A stretch of DNA of 64,000 bases. It comes from Zizania palustris (taxonomy: Eukaryota > Streptophyta > Magnoliopsida > Poales > Poaceae). Of the stretch, positions 44,439 to 56,062 are shown in pieces (position 1 is the stretch's first letter; each line of letters starts with the position of its first letter). Made by a program: the position numbers and the translations under genes. A model generated the notes under the pieces. That model worked only from the letters and a program-made list of their open reading frames with translations. It was not told where the DNA came from and searched no databases. The stretch is taken from NCBI GenBank assembly GCA_019279435.1, contig JAAALK010000289.1:50843164-50907163 (forward strand), given 5' to 3'.

Positions 44439-45787
44439 CTAGAGCATCATGCTTGTGATGTCGGTTCGCTTCAGACGAAACATCCGATGGAAGTCGTCGA
44501 AAAATAGTGCAAGCTTAAACTCTGGGCAGTTGAATATTTCTTGTGGAACCTTCAGTTCTATTTGTGTTACTCCTAACGAAGACGCTTCGAGGTACCAGTC
44601 ATGAAATGTTTTCATCATCCAAGGCATACTCTTAAGTACTCCTTACGGTAATAATGGTTTGCCTGGTTCGTATTCGATATAATCCTCGTCTCTGTAGGTC
44701 CATTTATCAACAGAAAGTGAGCCCGCATGCTTTTGTACTGGAGCCTTTATGGGAGCCGCTTCGGGCGTAGAACGTGTTTGCCCCATAGTAGTAAAAAATT
44801 TATGCATCTCAGATTTCGGCGCAGAACACTGCCCAGATTGAACAGTTATCTCGTGGATTGCTGGCTTTGGGTATGCATCTTGTTTTTCAGACTCGGCAAC
44901 TAGCACTGGCACTTTTGTTATGGGCTTGGCCACCGGCACTTGAGGCTCAGCCGGAACTGGCACTTGAGGCTCAACCGGAACTGGCACTTGAGGCTTAGCC
45001 GGAACTGGCACTGGCATTTGATCTAGCTCTGGCACATTTGTGTTGGGCTCATCAGTGGGCTCAAGCACTGGCACTGGCTTTGTCACTTGAGGATCAAAAG
45101 TCACTTTCGATTCTATCACTTCTGCCACTTTATCGGGCACTGGCTCTTCCTCTGCCTCTTCCTCTATCTCACGCTCATCAACAGGTGATAAAGATCCTAT
45201 ATTTTGCACATCCCGAGATTAAAGATATGTGGGGGATTGTGATGAGACAATAGGCGATTTACTCTGAGAACTTGTTTGCAGTAATTTGATATCTCGGCTC
45301 GCCCATAGGACCAAGTTATTCAGAGCATCTCCGATTGTCTCAATCCCCTCATCAGGTATTGGAAGATCCAAGGGGTCATTAATAAATCTGTCGTTGGTGA
45401 TCTCATTGACCTGAACCTTGGTATAGTCAGCAGGAATAGGCCGATTGTGAAATAAATCCCCAGGCATAGCAATGCCTCGTGCAACCTCTTGGGAATGCTC
45501 TTTGCGCCCTATCGGTACATGCAGGCTACATGGTGTGTCCTCTTTAATATAATTTACAGGAAATTTGTCTTGTATTGAGCCAACACTGCTTGGTACGTCG
45601 AGTCGTACCTCTGGCACAATTATTTGTCCCGCTGCAGCCTGCATTATGTTTGGATTCTCGTTAATAAATTCAAAAAAGTGTCGCTCCCACTCTGCACGGC
45701 GCTCTGCGGCGTCGTCTGTGCGTGCTTGACGCTTCTTGTATGTGGCACACTCCTGTTTCTTGAAAGTATTTTTCCAGGGTGCTATAG
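44439..45787 (-). pseudogene. Middle part of the CACTA second gene (DUF8039-like and Pro-rich)
   Basis: From high to low coordinates: a basic segment (KKQECATYKKRQARTDDAAE) directly follows the E insertion. It is followed by a globular part (EDTPCSLHVPIGRKEHSQEV, ARGIAMPGDLFHNRPIP, DDLPIP-type end) typical of the DUF8039 region in grass CACTA genes. An acidic and VPVPAEPQ-repeat linker comes next, then WTYRDEDYIEYEPGKPLLP and SMPWMMKTFHDWYLEA. In-frame TAA codons at 45219-45221 and 44643-44645 break it. Confidence 0.7.
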
Positions 45788-45792
45788 AAGAG

Positions 45793-47512
45793 TGTAGGAC
45801 CGAAAGTAGCGACCAGAGGGGGGGTGAATGGGCGCCTAAAAATTTCTTGCTAAACTATATTTTAACCCAACACCCAACACAAACTTAACCAGACAAATAA
45901 TATTAGCAAGTACTAGAATTAAAGTTGTCTAGCTTAAAAATGACCGGTATGCTAATTAAAATGATATTAAAATAAACTAAACAGAAATATTGTAATAAAT
46001 AAAATTTGCACTAGAATTATTTAATAACACCCGCAAAATACCTAAATAAAGACTTGAAATAATAATATCTCAGTCTAGGAATAAAATACTAATCAAATGA
46101 ATAAATCTAGGATCATTAAAAGAATTAATTCAGAACTAAACCTAAAATATTGCACGTAAATCTAGAAACAAAATTATTATTGCGACTAATAATATTTTTC
46201 TGTTTATACGAACTGATTAAAGAATATTGAAATAAAAATATACAAGTACTAAAATATTAGGCAGATTAAATTACCACGAAAATTCTAAACAAGTTTTCTC
46301 TAATTAATTAATAGATAATTATCTCTAAAAATTGATCTACTAAAAAATAGGAGATTAGAGACTAAAAATAGTAGATTAAAACTACCTCCGTCGTCGTCTC
46401 GATCTTCGTGCGCGTGCGCCTGGAAACTTTTCGACGCCGAGCCGTGCGACGAAGAGGCTGCTGTCCGTGAAGAATTGTTGCACTGGTTCGGTGGAAATAT
46501 CAACACACATGCAATGATGATGTCATCGGACTGATCTAGGCCGGCGTCAATCCGTAGCTAGGCCATGCCATCTCAGCCGCCGCACGCCAAGGCTTCCGAC
46601 GGAAAGGAAAAAGCCAGTGGAGCCCGCCCGCGTCAGAAGCTTTTTGCGCCGTGAGTCTGCTGCCTCCCCACGCCAAACAGTGCACCTGCCTGCTTGCTCG
46701 TCTCACGCGCCGAGGAGTGCAGAGGACTTGCGCCGCCTGGAAAGATGGGCATGTGCTGCCAATGCAGCTTTTTCCCGTGGGACCCACTCTAGAGCTTGGC
46801 CTGCCGGTGGTGAACTCGACCGGATACAGTGATGATCAGCCAAAAAATTAATCGTAATGACGCCGGCGTTTGGAGGAAGATGAAAATATTTGTAGATTGA
46901 AACAATACCGAACGTGGACTATGGATTGTAGATTGATCTAAAAACCAAAACAGTCATCTATCCCCAAGGGGATAGGGGCCTTTTTATAGGCAAATCCTAA
47001 TACATGAAAAGACTACTTTACCCTCAGGTAAATAAACTGACTCTAAAATAAATTCCGAAAATTACTAAAAAATTATTAGAAAAATCACCTAACTTAAATA
47101 AAAATATTCTAAACTTAAAAACTAAATATTAATATCCTAAAAACGAATTAATGATAGATTGTCAGTTTTACGCCGAAACTGACAAAGCGTCCACCGTCTT
47201 CGCACCGGGTACTCGGATTGGGCCGACCCGACCCCGCAGCTCCCTCAGCCCGGCAATCGCTCGCCGCCCGTGTACCTGAGTCAAACCCAGTCAACAGACC
47301 AGTGGATCATCTGCCGCTCCTAGCCATGTACCCGGATTGGGCCAGCCCGACTCCGCAGCTCCTTCAGCCCGGCCGTCACTTACTGCCCGTGTACCTGAGT
47401 CACATGCGCCTCAGACTCGGCAGGTCTTCATCTCTCTCTTCCTTTGACTTCCGTTGACAATCACTCATCACATCTGGAATATCAAAACCATATTCTTCAA
47501 CATGGTTTCTCA
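45793..47512 (-). repeat. 3' LTR of E
   Basis: The 1720-bp LTR runs from TGTAGGACCG to GGTTTCTCA on the plus strand. A TATA box on the minus strand (CTATAAAAAGG) lies near 46979-46990. Confidence 0.93.
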
Positions 47513-48907
47513 ATCTCCCCCTTGATGAGTGCATTGTCAACACCCTTTTCAGCTCATCTCCAGAACCTGCAAAACATGTGGAAACAAGAAAAACAAAGAC
47601 AAAAGAAAATAGAAGACAGAAAATAAAAGTTTAACCCTAATGACCAAAAGCCAAATAAAAGCATGAAAATGGTCATTATGGTTAACCAAAAATAAAGCCT
47701 CAAAAACAAGTGCAAACTCAAAATATTTAAAATTACCAACAAGGAACTCCCCCTGAAATAAATCCCAGAGAGAGCCAAAAATATATCCCAAATTTCTCCC
47801 CCTTGTTGACAACTGGACTCATCAAGTGAGACTAAATGCACTTTAAAGAGACATAAACATAAACTCCCCCTAAAATGCAGCTCCCCCTCAAAATATGCTA
47901 TGAATGCAGATGGGGTGCAGGTGGAGTGTGAAAAGCATGCTTCTTAGATATGATTGATTGCTATTACAACATCTAACAGGTATAGCGAAAGATATACTGT
48001 CTAAGATACATGACATGATCAGTGCAATAGATGATATCTTAAGAAAGTCATTAGCACACATTTTTTGATTTTTCCAAAATAAAAGTATCACCACATTTTC
48101 TAGTTAACAAGCAAAGTAAAGCATGATATGCAAAAGCTAACTGATATCTACCAAGATAAGCATTATCCAAAAACAAAGTGCTTCAGCAAACTTGTCATCT
48201 TTTTAAATTTTCCAGATTATTTCTTTTTCATTTCTGCCAGGGGTTATTTGCATGTCAAACCTTATGCTAACCAACCAAGTCAAGCCTAGGCCAGAACTGG
48301 ACCGTCAGAAGCTTAAGACATTGGTCTTGGCATACATTACACCGTCCTAGTTCATACCAAAGTGCTATGGTAAGCAGTCCAGAACAATGCAATGCGACAA
48401 AGCAAACCCACCTGGATCTTTTCTGAGAATCATAAAAATGCGTAAATTTTTCATTTTTCTGAATTTTTATCATTTTAAAGCACATTTTGCATATTTAAAG
48501 CATATAAATGTCCAAGTTGCATATCTGCATCTAAGTAAGGATCTAGCTACAAGGCATGTAAAAGATAGCGAAAGCATTCAGCCTACACATGCTAGTTACC
48601 AGAAGCAATGGTGATCATTTTTCAATTTTAAAGCATAAAAGCCATGCATATGACAAATATCAGATATATCATGTGAACTGAAACAAAACATGATCATCGA
48701 CAAGTAATCGAAAACATATACTAGCTAGAGAAAGTAAAGCACATTAATCATATAACAGAAGCAAGCTCAAAAATGTGATTGATGATTATGCATGATATGA
48801 ACGCACACACAAAAAGACTCAATAAAAATAAAGAAGAAGGAAAAACTGATACCAATGAAAAGGTGACTCAAAATATCCTAAAAAGATACACAGCTCCCAA
48901 AACACGA
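47513..48907 (-). other. 3' untranslated region of E with repeated polypurine tracts
   Basis: No coding domain is present. At least five copies of a ctccccct-type block (47514-47524, 47744-47752, 47796-47804, 47863-47871, 47880-47889) read as purine tracts on the minus strand ahead of the LTR. Multiple polypurine tracts are a described hallmark of Sireviruses. Confidence 0.75.
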
Positions 48908-50755
48908 TCAATAATCACGAGTGGGACCAAACGGTCCAATGCCAGGTTTAGTAAAAGTGTTGAACCAGTGTCGAGCCATCTGCGCGTATGTAGGAAAGAA
49001 AAAGGAATCATATGAGTCTGGACTGAAGCGCGGATCAAAGCGCGGTCCTATGTTCTTCCTAAAATCAAGGTCACGAGGTCCAACACCGTATGCATAACGA
49101 TTTGGAACTATGCCGGAATGAAAACCACCCTCCGGAGCACGATCATAAAAATCGTCTCCTCTACCACCACCTACACGACGTGGCCTGGCCTCTAGCCTCT
49201 CTCTACGTCGAGGAACTCTCAGTCTACCACCCTGCTGGTAGAACTGCTCCTGCTTACCCCGAGCTCTCTCTGCTCGCTCAACCCGTTTCCTCCTAAAGCA
49301 ATACTCCTCAAGATGCCCGTCTCTTTGACAAAACTCACAGTGATAGGTAGGCTTCTTGGTATGTGGTTGAGGCTTGGGATTCTTAGGTTTGGTGGTGTTT
49401 GGTGTATCATCTTTGGTGTGAGAGGATCCAGGTAAAGAATCAAGAGAAGTGTGGAGAGTTTTAGGCTTTGGGACCCAGATCTGCTTCTTAGGTGGAGCCT
49501 TGGGCTGTTCTTGGAACACACCATCCTTGGGCTGACTAGCCTGGAAAGACTCAGTGGAGTGAGTCTTGGGATATCTCTGTTCGGGAGTCATCTTACTCCA
49601 CTCCACTGCAAGGTTAATGGCGCTCTCAAAATTAGCCTTGGTATATGCGTAACCTACTCCAAAACCATCATGTCTCTTGAACTGCTGGATCATCATGCTG
49701 AGTTGTGGCTCTCTAGCACTAATCCAACTCAGTATCCGACGGAGGTAAAAGTTCTCGTTCTGAACATCAGCTAGCTCCTCTCTCAAAGAAGCTAACACCT
49801 CCACCTGAGACAAGCAGATCTCACACTCTTTATCAACTTTGACAGACTTTTCAGCTTTTAGCTTGATCAATTCCATTCTAATAGACAAGCAGTTCTCACA
49901 ACCAGTGGGTGGAACTGACAAAGTTTCAAGCTCTAGCTTAGTCTGCTCCAACTCAGCTCTCACTCCAGCTAACTTGCTCAACTGCTCATCACTCTTGGCT
50001 CTCAGCTCGGCTATACTAGCTAAATGAGATGGGCAGTCTACACAAGGTGCGACAACAGTGGTATGAGCATCTTTTAGCTCCTGCTGAGCGCTTTCAAGCT
50101 CAGTGGCCAATGCGTCTCTCTCATCTACTCTCTCTGTGTACCTGGACTTAAGAGTCGTCAGGTCACACAGCAGCACCTCACAGTTAGGGCAGTCTTCACT
50201 ATCACCCAAGCAAGGGGAAGAAGAAAGACTCTCAATCTTGGCATTTGCCGTGGCAAGCTCACTCTCAAGCTCATCTATCCTCTTCTTAGCCCCTCTAAGC
50301 AGTTTCTCCCTATACTTCAACTCCTGACTGTTCTGTTCTAGTAAATTAACAACTTCTTGTTCATAGGAAGATGCATTCTCGTCGTCGTCGTCGTCGGAGT
50401 CGTCGGAGGAGTCCTTCTCTTTCTTCTCCCTAAGAGCCATTGAGCAGAAGCTCTTGTGGGGTCTTTGGTTGTGACGTGAGCGACTCTTTGGCTTGTCCTC
50501 GAAGCCCATGAAACAGAGGCCCGCCGGATTGTCCCTGTCCTTCCCCTTCCTGATCATGATATCTTCATCACTTGAACTTGAAGATGATGAGGAAGACGAG
50601 GATCTCTTGGAGTATCTTTTCTTCATCTCGGCGAAGAAGGTCTCGTCTCGCTTCTTATTCTCACGCCTATAGTCCTTCAGGGCCTTTCTGAAGAATCTGG
50701 TCTTTGGCTTGCCTTTGGTGAAGGAGGAGCTGTCGTGCTTGCCAGGAGACGTCAT
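48908..50755 (-). CDS. gag: gag-like coiled-coil protein of E
   Basis: The ATG at 50755 lies about 65 bp from the LTR; a GTG two codons upstream is also in frame. The 615-residue protein has a basic N-terminus (SFTKGKPKTRFFRKALKDYR), a run of 11 serines, an acidic stretch, and a long predicted coiled coil (about residues 130-370) with several CxxC-like pairs. A CCHC zinc knuckle (CEFCQRDGHLEEYC, about residue 473-486) and an Arg/Gly-rich tail complete it. Long coiled-coil gag with one knuckle is typical of Sireviruses. The N-terminal copia gag domain of full elements is not seen. The frame has no stop or shift, so it may be expressible. Confidence 0.85.
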   Translation of the reverse strand: MTSPGKHDSSSFTKGKPKTRFFRKALKDYRRENKKRDETFFAEMKKRYSKRSSSSSSSSSSSDEDIMIRKGKDRDNPAGLCFMGFEDKPKSRSRHNQRPHKSFCSMALREKKEKDSSDDSDDDDDENASSYEQEVVNLLEQNSQELKYREKLLRGAKKRIDELESELATANAKIESLSSSPCLGDSEDCPNCEVLLCDLTTLKSRYTERVDERDALATELESAQQELKDAHTTVVAPCVDCPSHLASIAELRAKSDEQLSKLAGVRAELEQTKLELETLSVPPTGCENCLSIRMELIKLKAEKSVKVDKECEICLSQVEVLASLREELADVQNENFYLRRILSWISAREPQLSMMIQQFKRHDGFGVGYAYTKANFESAINLAVEWSKMTPEQRYPKTHSTESFQASQPKDGVFQEQPKAPPKKQIWVPKPKTLHTSLDSLPGSSHTKDDTPNTTKPKNPKPQPHTKKPTYHCEFCQRDGHLEEYCFRRKRVERAERARGKQEQFYQQGGRLRVPRRRERLEARPRRVGGGRGDDFYDRAPEGGFHSGIVPNRYAYGVGPRDLDFRKNIGPRFDPRFSPDSYDSFFFPTYAQMARHWFNTFTKPGIGPFGPTRDY

Positions 50756-50803
50756 GGTCACTACTAGGTTTAGAATCGGTTAAGATAATAGAAAAACCTA
50801 ACC

Positions 50804-50818
50804 TCGCTCTGATACCAC
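50804..50818 (-). other. Primer binding site of E
   Basis: The minus strand reads AGTGGTATCAGAGCG, the initiator-Met tRNA type site. It is followed by AGGTTAGG, the usual Sirevirus context. Confidence 0.85.
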
Positions 50819-50819
50819 T

Positions 50820-52540
50820 TGTAGGACCGAAAGTAGCGACCAGAGGGGGGGTGAATGGGCGCCTAAAAATTTCTTGCTAAACTATATTTTAACCCAACAC
50901 CCAACACAAACTTAACCAGACAAATAATATTAGCAAGTACTAGAATTAAAGTTGTCTAGCTTAAAAATGACCGGTATGCTAATTAAAATGATATTAAAAT
51001 AAACTAAACAGAAATATTGTAATAAATAAAATTTGCACTAGAATTATTTAATAACACCCGCAAAATACCTAAATAAAGACTTGAAATAATAATATCTCAG
51101 TCTAGGAATAAAATACTAATCAAATGAATAAATCTAGGATCATTAAAAGAATTAATTCAGAACTAAACCTAAAATATTGCACGTAAATCTAGAAACAAAA
51201 ATTATTATTGCGACTAATAATATTTTTCTGTTTATACGAACTGATTAAAGAATATTGAAATAAAAATATACAAGTACTAAAATATTAGGCAGATTAAATT
51301 ACCACGAAAATTCTAAACAAGTTTTCTCTAATTAATTAATAGATAATTATCTCTAAAAATTGATCTACTAAAAAATAGGAGATTAGAGACTAAAAATAGT
51401 AGATTAAAACTACCTCCGTCGTCGTCTCGATCTTCGTGCGCGTGCGCCTGGAAACTTTTCGACGCCGAGCCGTGCGACGAAGAGGCTGCTGTCCGTGAAG
51501 AATTGTTGCACTGGTTCGGTGGAAATATCAACACACATGCAATGATGATGTCATCGGACTGATCTAGGCCGGCGTCAATCCGTAGCTAGGCCATGCCATC
51601 TCAGCCGCCGCACGCCAAGGCTTCCGACGGAAAGGAAAAAGCCAGTGGAGCCCGCCCGCGTCAGAAGCTTTTTGCGCCGTGAGTCTGCTGCCTCCCCACG
51701 CCAAACAGTGCACCTGCCTGCTTGCTCGTCTCACGCGCCGAGGAGTGCAGAGGACTTGCGCCGCCTGGAAAGATGGGCATGTGCTGCCAATGCAGCTTTT
51801 TCCCGTGGGACCCACTCTAGAGCTTGGCCTGCCGGTGGTGAACTCGACCGGATACAGTGATGATCAGCCAAAAAATTAATCGTAATGACGCCGGCGTTTG
51901 GAGGAAGATGAAAATATTTGTAGATTGAAACAATACCGAACGTGGACTATGGATTGTAGATTGATCTAAAAACCAAAACAGTCATCTATCCCCAAGGGGA
52001 TAGGGGCCTTTTTATAGGCAAATCCTAATACATGAAAAGACTACTTTACCCTCAGGTAAATAAACTGACTCTAAAATAAATTCCGAAAATTACTAAAAAA
52101 TTATTAGAAAAATCACCTAACTTAAATAAAAATATTCTAAACTTAAAAACTAAATATTAATATCCTAAAAACGAATTAATGATAGATTGTCAGTTTTACG
52201 CCGAAACTGACAAAGCGTCCACCGTCTTCGCACCGGGTACTCGGATTGGGCCGACCCGACCCCGCAGCTCCCTCAGCCCGGCAATCGCTCGCCGCCCGTG
52301 TACCTGAGTCAAACCCAGTCAACAGACCAGTGGATCATCTGCCGCTCCTAGCCATGTACCCGGATTGGGCCAGCCCGACTCCGCAGCTCCTTCAGCCCGG
52401 CCGTCACTTACTGCCCGTGTACCTGAGTCACATGCGCCTCAGACTCGGCAGGTCTTCATCTCTCTCTTCCTTTGACTTCCGTTGACAATCACTCATCACA
52501 TTTGGAATATCAAAACCATATTCTTCAACATGGTTTCTCA
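50820..52540 (-). repeat. 5' LTR of E
   Basis: The 1721-bp LTR matches the 3' LTR almost base for base. I saw an extra A in a run near 51200 and C/T at 52502. The primer site adjoins at 50818. Confidence 0.93.
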
Positions 52541-52545
52541 AAGAG

Positions 52546-53736
52546 ACACCTCGGGTGCGCCCTCGATGTTCCTCATTTCCGAGAGCAGATGTAAGCTGGT
52601 CATTACATCTCTCGGGCTTGAACTTTCTAGTCTTCTCCATCTCAGCGATTTCCTATGCTTTCTGGAATACTTCACTAGTCCGTGAGTCGGAGAGCATATA
52701 TTGGCCCTCGGGTGTTTTTTTAGCTCGACCTAGGAGCCATCTCTTAGTGCGCTGATCAGCACCTGAAAACTGTTCAGGTAACCCAGCCGCACAGTCCTCC
52801 TCCTCCTTTCTACTCCACTCATCCTCCTTGGCCTTATATCCACCTGGCCCAAGTTTATGTGGGAACTTATTCTTCTTGTTAAGTTCATTGAACATGATGC
52901 TCTCTTGTTTGGCTTCTTCTGAGCAATGCTGCATTTTGAATTCGTTCCATTCATTTGGCATTATAAAGCCGTAGTCGTTGAGCGGCGACTCATCTTTCTG
53001 AAGGTATTGTGTGTTCAATTTAGTCCTAAATGTACGGAGAGCCTTCCCGATAGTCTTCAATGTCGCAACTTTAGCGTCTTCTAAGCGGTCTTCTGGGAAT
53101 TTATAATGCGCTTTTATATGCTGCCACAATTCGTTCTTTGTTGCTTCAGGGATAGTCTTCCAATTTTTCCAAACTATCTTACATCGCGCCCTGGCGAGAC
53201 ATGCACAGTTGTTACGCCACTTCGCTGTGATTTCTTTTGGCTTCTTTGGAGCCCCATCAACATGCACTTATTCAACCTCATAGATAGCTGTTTGCAGCTT
53301 GTTCTTCTCCCGTTTCCCTCTCCTCTTCGCATTTGCAGAGGATGTTGTGGCAGGGGGCTCAACATCTGCTCGCTCAGCTGACTCAATAGCTGGGACAATA
53401 GTTGTTCTTTTCTCGACTTGGAATAATCGACGCTTGCTTCCTCGCTTTGGACGATCCTACGATGATAGACAATGTGAGCTTCAGGAATGTAATCCTCGGT
53501 TAGAAGCTGCTCTGACTTGTTACTAACGTAATAATTACCTCCGCTTGAGCTTCAGGAATGTAATCCTCATCGATGTCTTCTCTCGTTCTCTTCTTCCTAG
53601 GCTCCATTGGATGTTCATTCTCCGGAAAGTGGTATGAAGATTCGCCATCGGAGGATCCTTCAGATGAACCCTCTTTATTTGTTTTTGCGGGAGACTCGTA
53701 GATGAGCTCCTCGATGGAACGTCCTTCTTCCGCCAT
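52546..53736 (-). pseudogene. N-terminal part of the CACTA second gene (Transposase_24-like)
   Basis: The first exon is MAEEGRSIEELIYESPAKTN to about 53538, with a good donor (GGAG then GTAATT). The next runs from about 53520 (acidic and basic linker, then KWRNNCACLARARCKIVWKN, DAKVATLKTIGKALRTFRTK, NEWNEFKMQHCSEEAKQESI, KRWLLGRAKKTPEGQYML). This is the plant transposase family seen as Transposase_24 in En/Spm-like elements. In-frame stops at 53268-53270 and 52653-52655 break it. The frame resumes on the other side of E, across the AAGAG duplication. Confidence 0.75.
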
Positions 53737-53751
53737 AGATAAACTATTCAT

Positions 53752-53890
53752 AGTTAAGAGGCTAATGTATCAGAATTTTGGTTATGCAAAAAAGGTCTGC
53801 TGTCATATTTTCATAGTTAAGAGGCTATTACTTCCGAAGCCACTATACTAATCCTAAAGTTAGGATATTGTGTTGTTCTCTCTCTCTAGT
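53752..53890. other. Short spacer
   Basis: This AT-rich spacer lies between the CACTA gene start and the tandem array; nothing was recognised in it. Confidence 0.4.
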
Positions 53891-55735
53891 GTTGTTGAGG
53901 CCTCGACATATTTTGTGTTGTTTTTCAAAATGTTCATGGCTGCCATGGAACACGAGAAAGAAGAAGCTGTTGATGGGAATGGATGTGTCACATGGCTTGA
54001 TGACATACATGAGATAACTCATTAACAATTTGCATCATAGGCCTCTAAAAAGAATTACGGAATCTAATGTTGGTCTTCAGCCGGATGAACTTGAGGATTA
54101 GTATAGTAGCCTTAGAAGTAATAACAGTAGTAAACTGATCACAGTGTTGTTGAGGCCTCAGCATATTTTGTGTTGTTTTTCAAAATGTTCATGGCTGCCA
54201 TGGAACCATGAGCACATCCATTCCCTGTCAGCAACACGAGAAAGAAGAAGCTGTTGACGGGAATGGATGTGTCCCATGGCTTGATGACATACATGAGATA
54301 ACTCAATAACAATTTGCATCATAGGCCTCTAAAAGGAATTGCAGAATCTAATGTTGGCCTTCAGCCGGATGAACTTGAGGATTAGTATAGTAGCCTTAGA
54401 AGTAATAACAGTAGTAAACTGATCACAGTGTTGTTGAGGCCTCAACATATTTTGTGTTATTTTTCAAAATGTTCATGGCTGCCATGGAACTGTGTGGACA
54501 TCCATTCCCTGTCAGCAACACGAGAAAGAAGAAGCTGTTGACGGGAATGGATGTGTCACACGGCTTGATGACATACATGAGATAACTCAATAACAATTTG
54601 CATCATAGGTCACTAAAAGGAATTACGGAATTTAATGTTGGTCTTCAACCAGATGCATGAACTTGAGGATTAGTATAGTAGCCTTAGAAGTAATAACATT
54701 AGTAAACTGATCACAGTGTTGTTGAGGCCTCATCATATTTTGTGTTGTTTTTCAAAATGTTTATGGCTGCCATGGAACCGTGTGCACATCCATTCCCTGT
54801 CAGCAACACGAGAAAGAAGAAGCTGTTGACGGGAATGGACGTGTCACACGGCTTGATGACATAGATGAGATAACTCAATAACAATTTGCATCATAGGCCT
54901 CTAAAAGTAATTGTAGAATCTAATGTTGGTCTTCAACCGGATGCATGAACTTGAGGATTAGTATATAGTAGCCTTAGAAATAATAGCAGTAGTAAACTGA
55001 TCACAATGTTGTTGAGGCCTCAGCATATTTTGTGTTGTTTTTCAAATATGTTCATGGCTGCCATGGAACCATGAGCACATCCATTCCCTGTCAGCAACAC
55101 GAGAAAGAAGAAATTGTTGACCGGAATGGATGTGTCCCACGGCTTGATGACATACATGAGATAACTCAATTACTATTTGCATCATAGGCCTCTAAAAGGA
55201 ATTGCAGAATCTAATATTGGCCTTCAGCCGAATGAACTTCAGGATTAGTATATAGTAGCCTTATAAATAATAACAGTAGTAAACTGATCACATTGTTGTT
55301 TAGGCCTCAGCATATTTTGTGTTGCTTTTCAAATATGTTGATGGCTGCCATGGAACCGTGAGCACATCCATTCCCTTTCAGCAACACGAGAAAGAAGAAG
55401 TTGTTGACAAGAATGGATGTGTCCCACGGCTTGATGACATACATGAGATAACTCAACTACTATTTGCATCATAGGCCTCTAAAAGGAATTGCAGAATCTA
55501 ATGTTGGCCTTCAGCCGGATGAACTTGAGGATTAGTATAGTAGCCTTAGAAGTAATAACAGTAGTAAACTGATCATAGTGTTGTTTAAGCCTCAACATAT
55601 TTTGTGTTGTTTTTCAAATATGTTCATGGCTGCCATGGAACCGTGAGCACATCCATTCCCTGTCAGCAACACGAGAAAGAAGAAGTTGTTGACAGGAATG
55701 GATGTGTCGCACGGCTTGATGACATACATGATATA
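53891..55735. repeat. Tandem array of about 285-bp units with internal hairpins
   Basis: Seven units start at 53891, 54145, 54430, 54718, 55008, 55295 and 55580 (periods 254, 285, 288, 290, 287, 285; the last is partial). Each full unit has an inverted repeat around a 17-base loop. In unit two the arms are 54213-54235 and 54253-54271, with 13 perfectly paired bases (gggaatggatgtg). The first unit lacks 37 bp including one arm. Short frames of about 38 codons exist in some units on both strands, but they are not conserved between units. Confidence 0.9.
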
Positions 55736-55767
55736 GTCTATATTGTTCATCTTTGGAGATTATAAGG

Positions 55768-55850
55768 TACTCCCTATGGTCACTAATATATAATGTTTTT
55801 AACACCCGAATTAATGTTAAAAACATCATATAGTAATGATCAAGAGCTAG
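55768..55850. repeat. Small MITE-like inverted repeat (Stowaway type?)
   Basis: The block starts tactccctatggtcacta and can pair imperfectly with its right half, and a core atgtttttaac / gttaaaaacat is clear. A TA is present at both ends. The imperfect pairing keeps the call tentative. Confidence 0.4.
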
Positions 55851-56062
55851 TATATTGGATCACCATTTTCATGGTGAATATGTTGGGTTTCATGGTGACC
55901 GATGGATTTAGGATCCCCGGAGATCACAAATTTGCATCATAGGCCCCAAAATTAGACTAATATATATTGGGTGAATGGTACATTTCCATTAATCAATGCC
56001 AAAATAGGTGTAACAAAGTAGTATACAGTGGTTCTACAAATGATAACTATCCAAAAATGTAA

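Larger units (their letters stand above)
45793..52540 (-). mobile_element. Gag-only Sirevirus-like Ty1/copia element E
   Basis: This 6748-bp element has LTRs at 45793-47512 and 50820-52540 and a perfect target duplication AAGAG (45788-45792, 52541-52545). The LTRs differ by one indel and very few bases, so the insertion is recent. The internal part (3307 bp) holds a gag gene and a long 3' untranslated region, with no protease, integrase, RT or RNase H. It is inserted in a coding exon of the CACTA second gene. Mobilisation in trans by a full Sirevirus is inferred. Confidence 0.93.

Noticed and set aside
44643..45209. Host proline-rich protein gene
   Set aside because: It is in frame with flanking DUF8039-like and Ulp1-like CACTA coding sequence and shares its direction, so it is a linker of the transposon gene.
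46536..46851. Repeated small frames in the E LTRs (also 51564-51879)
   Set aside because: They occur identically in both LTRs, overlap each other on both strands and carry no motif; they are chance frames in GC-rich LTR sequence.
54430..54600. A conserved small peptide encoded by each 285-bp unit
   Set aside because: A 38-codon frame is open in unit three, but other units have stops at different places, so there is no sign of coding conservation.
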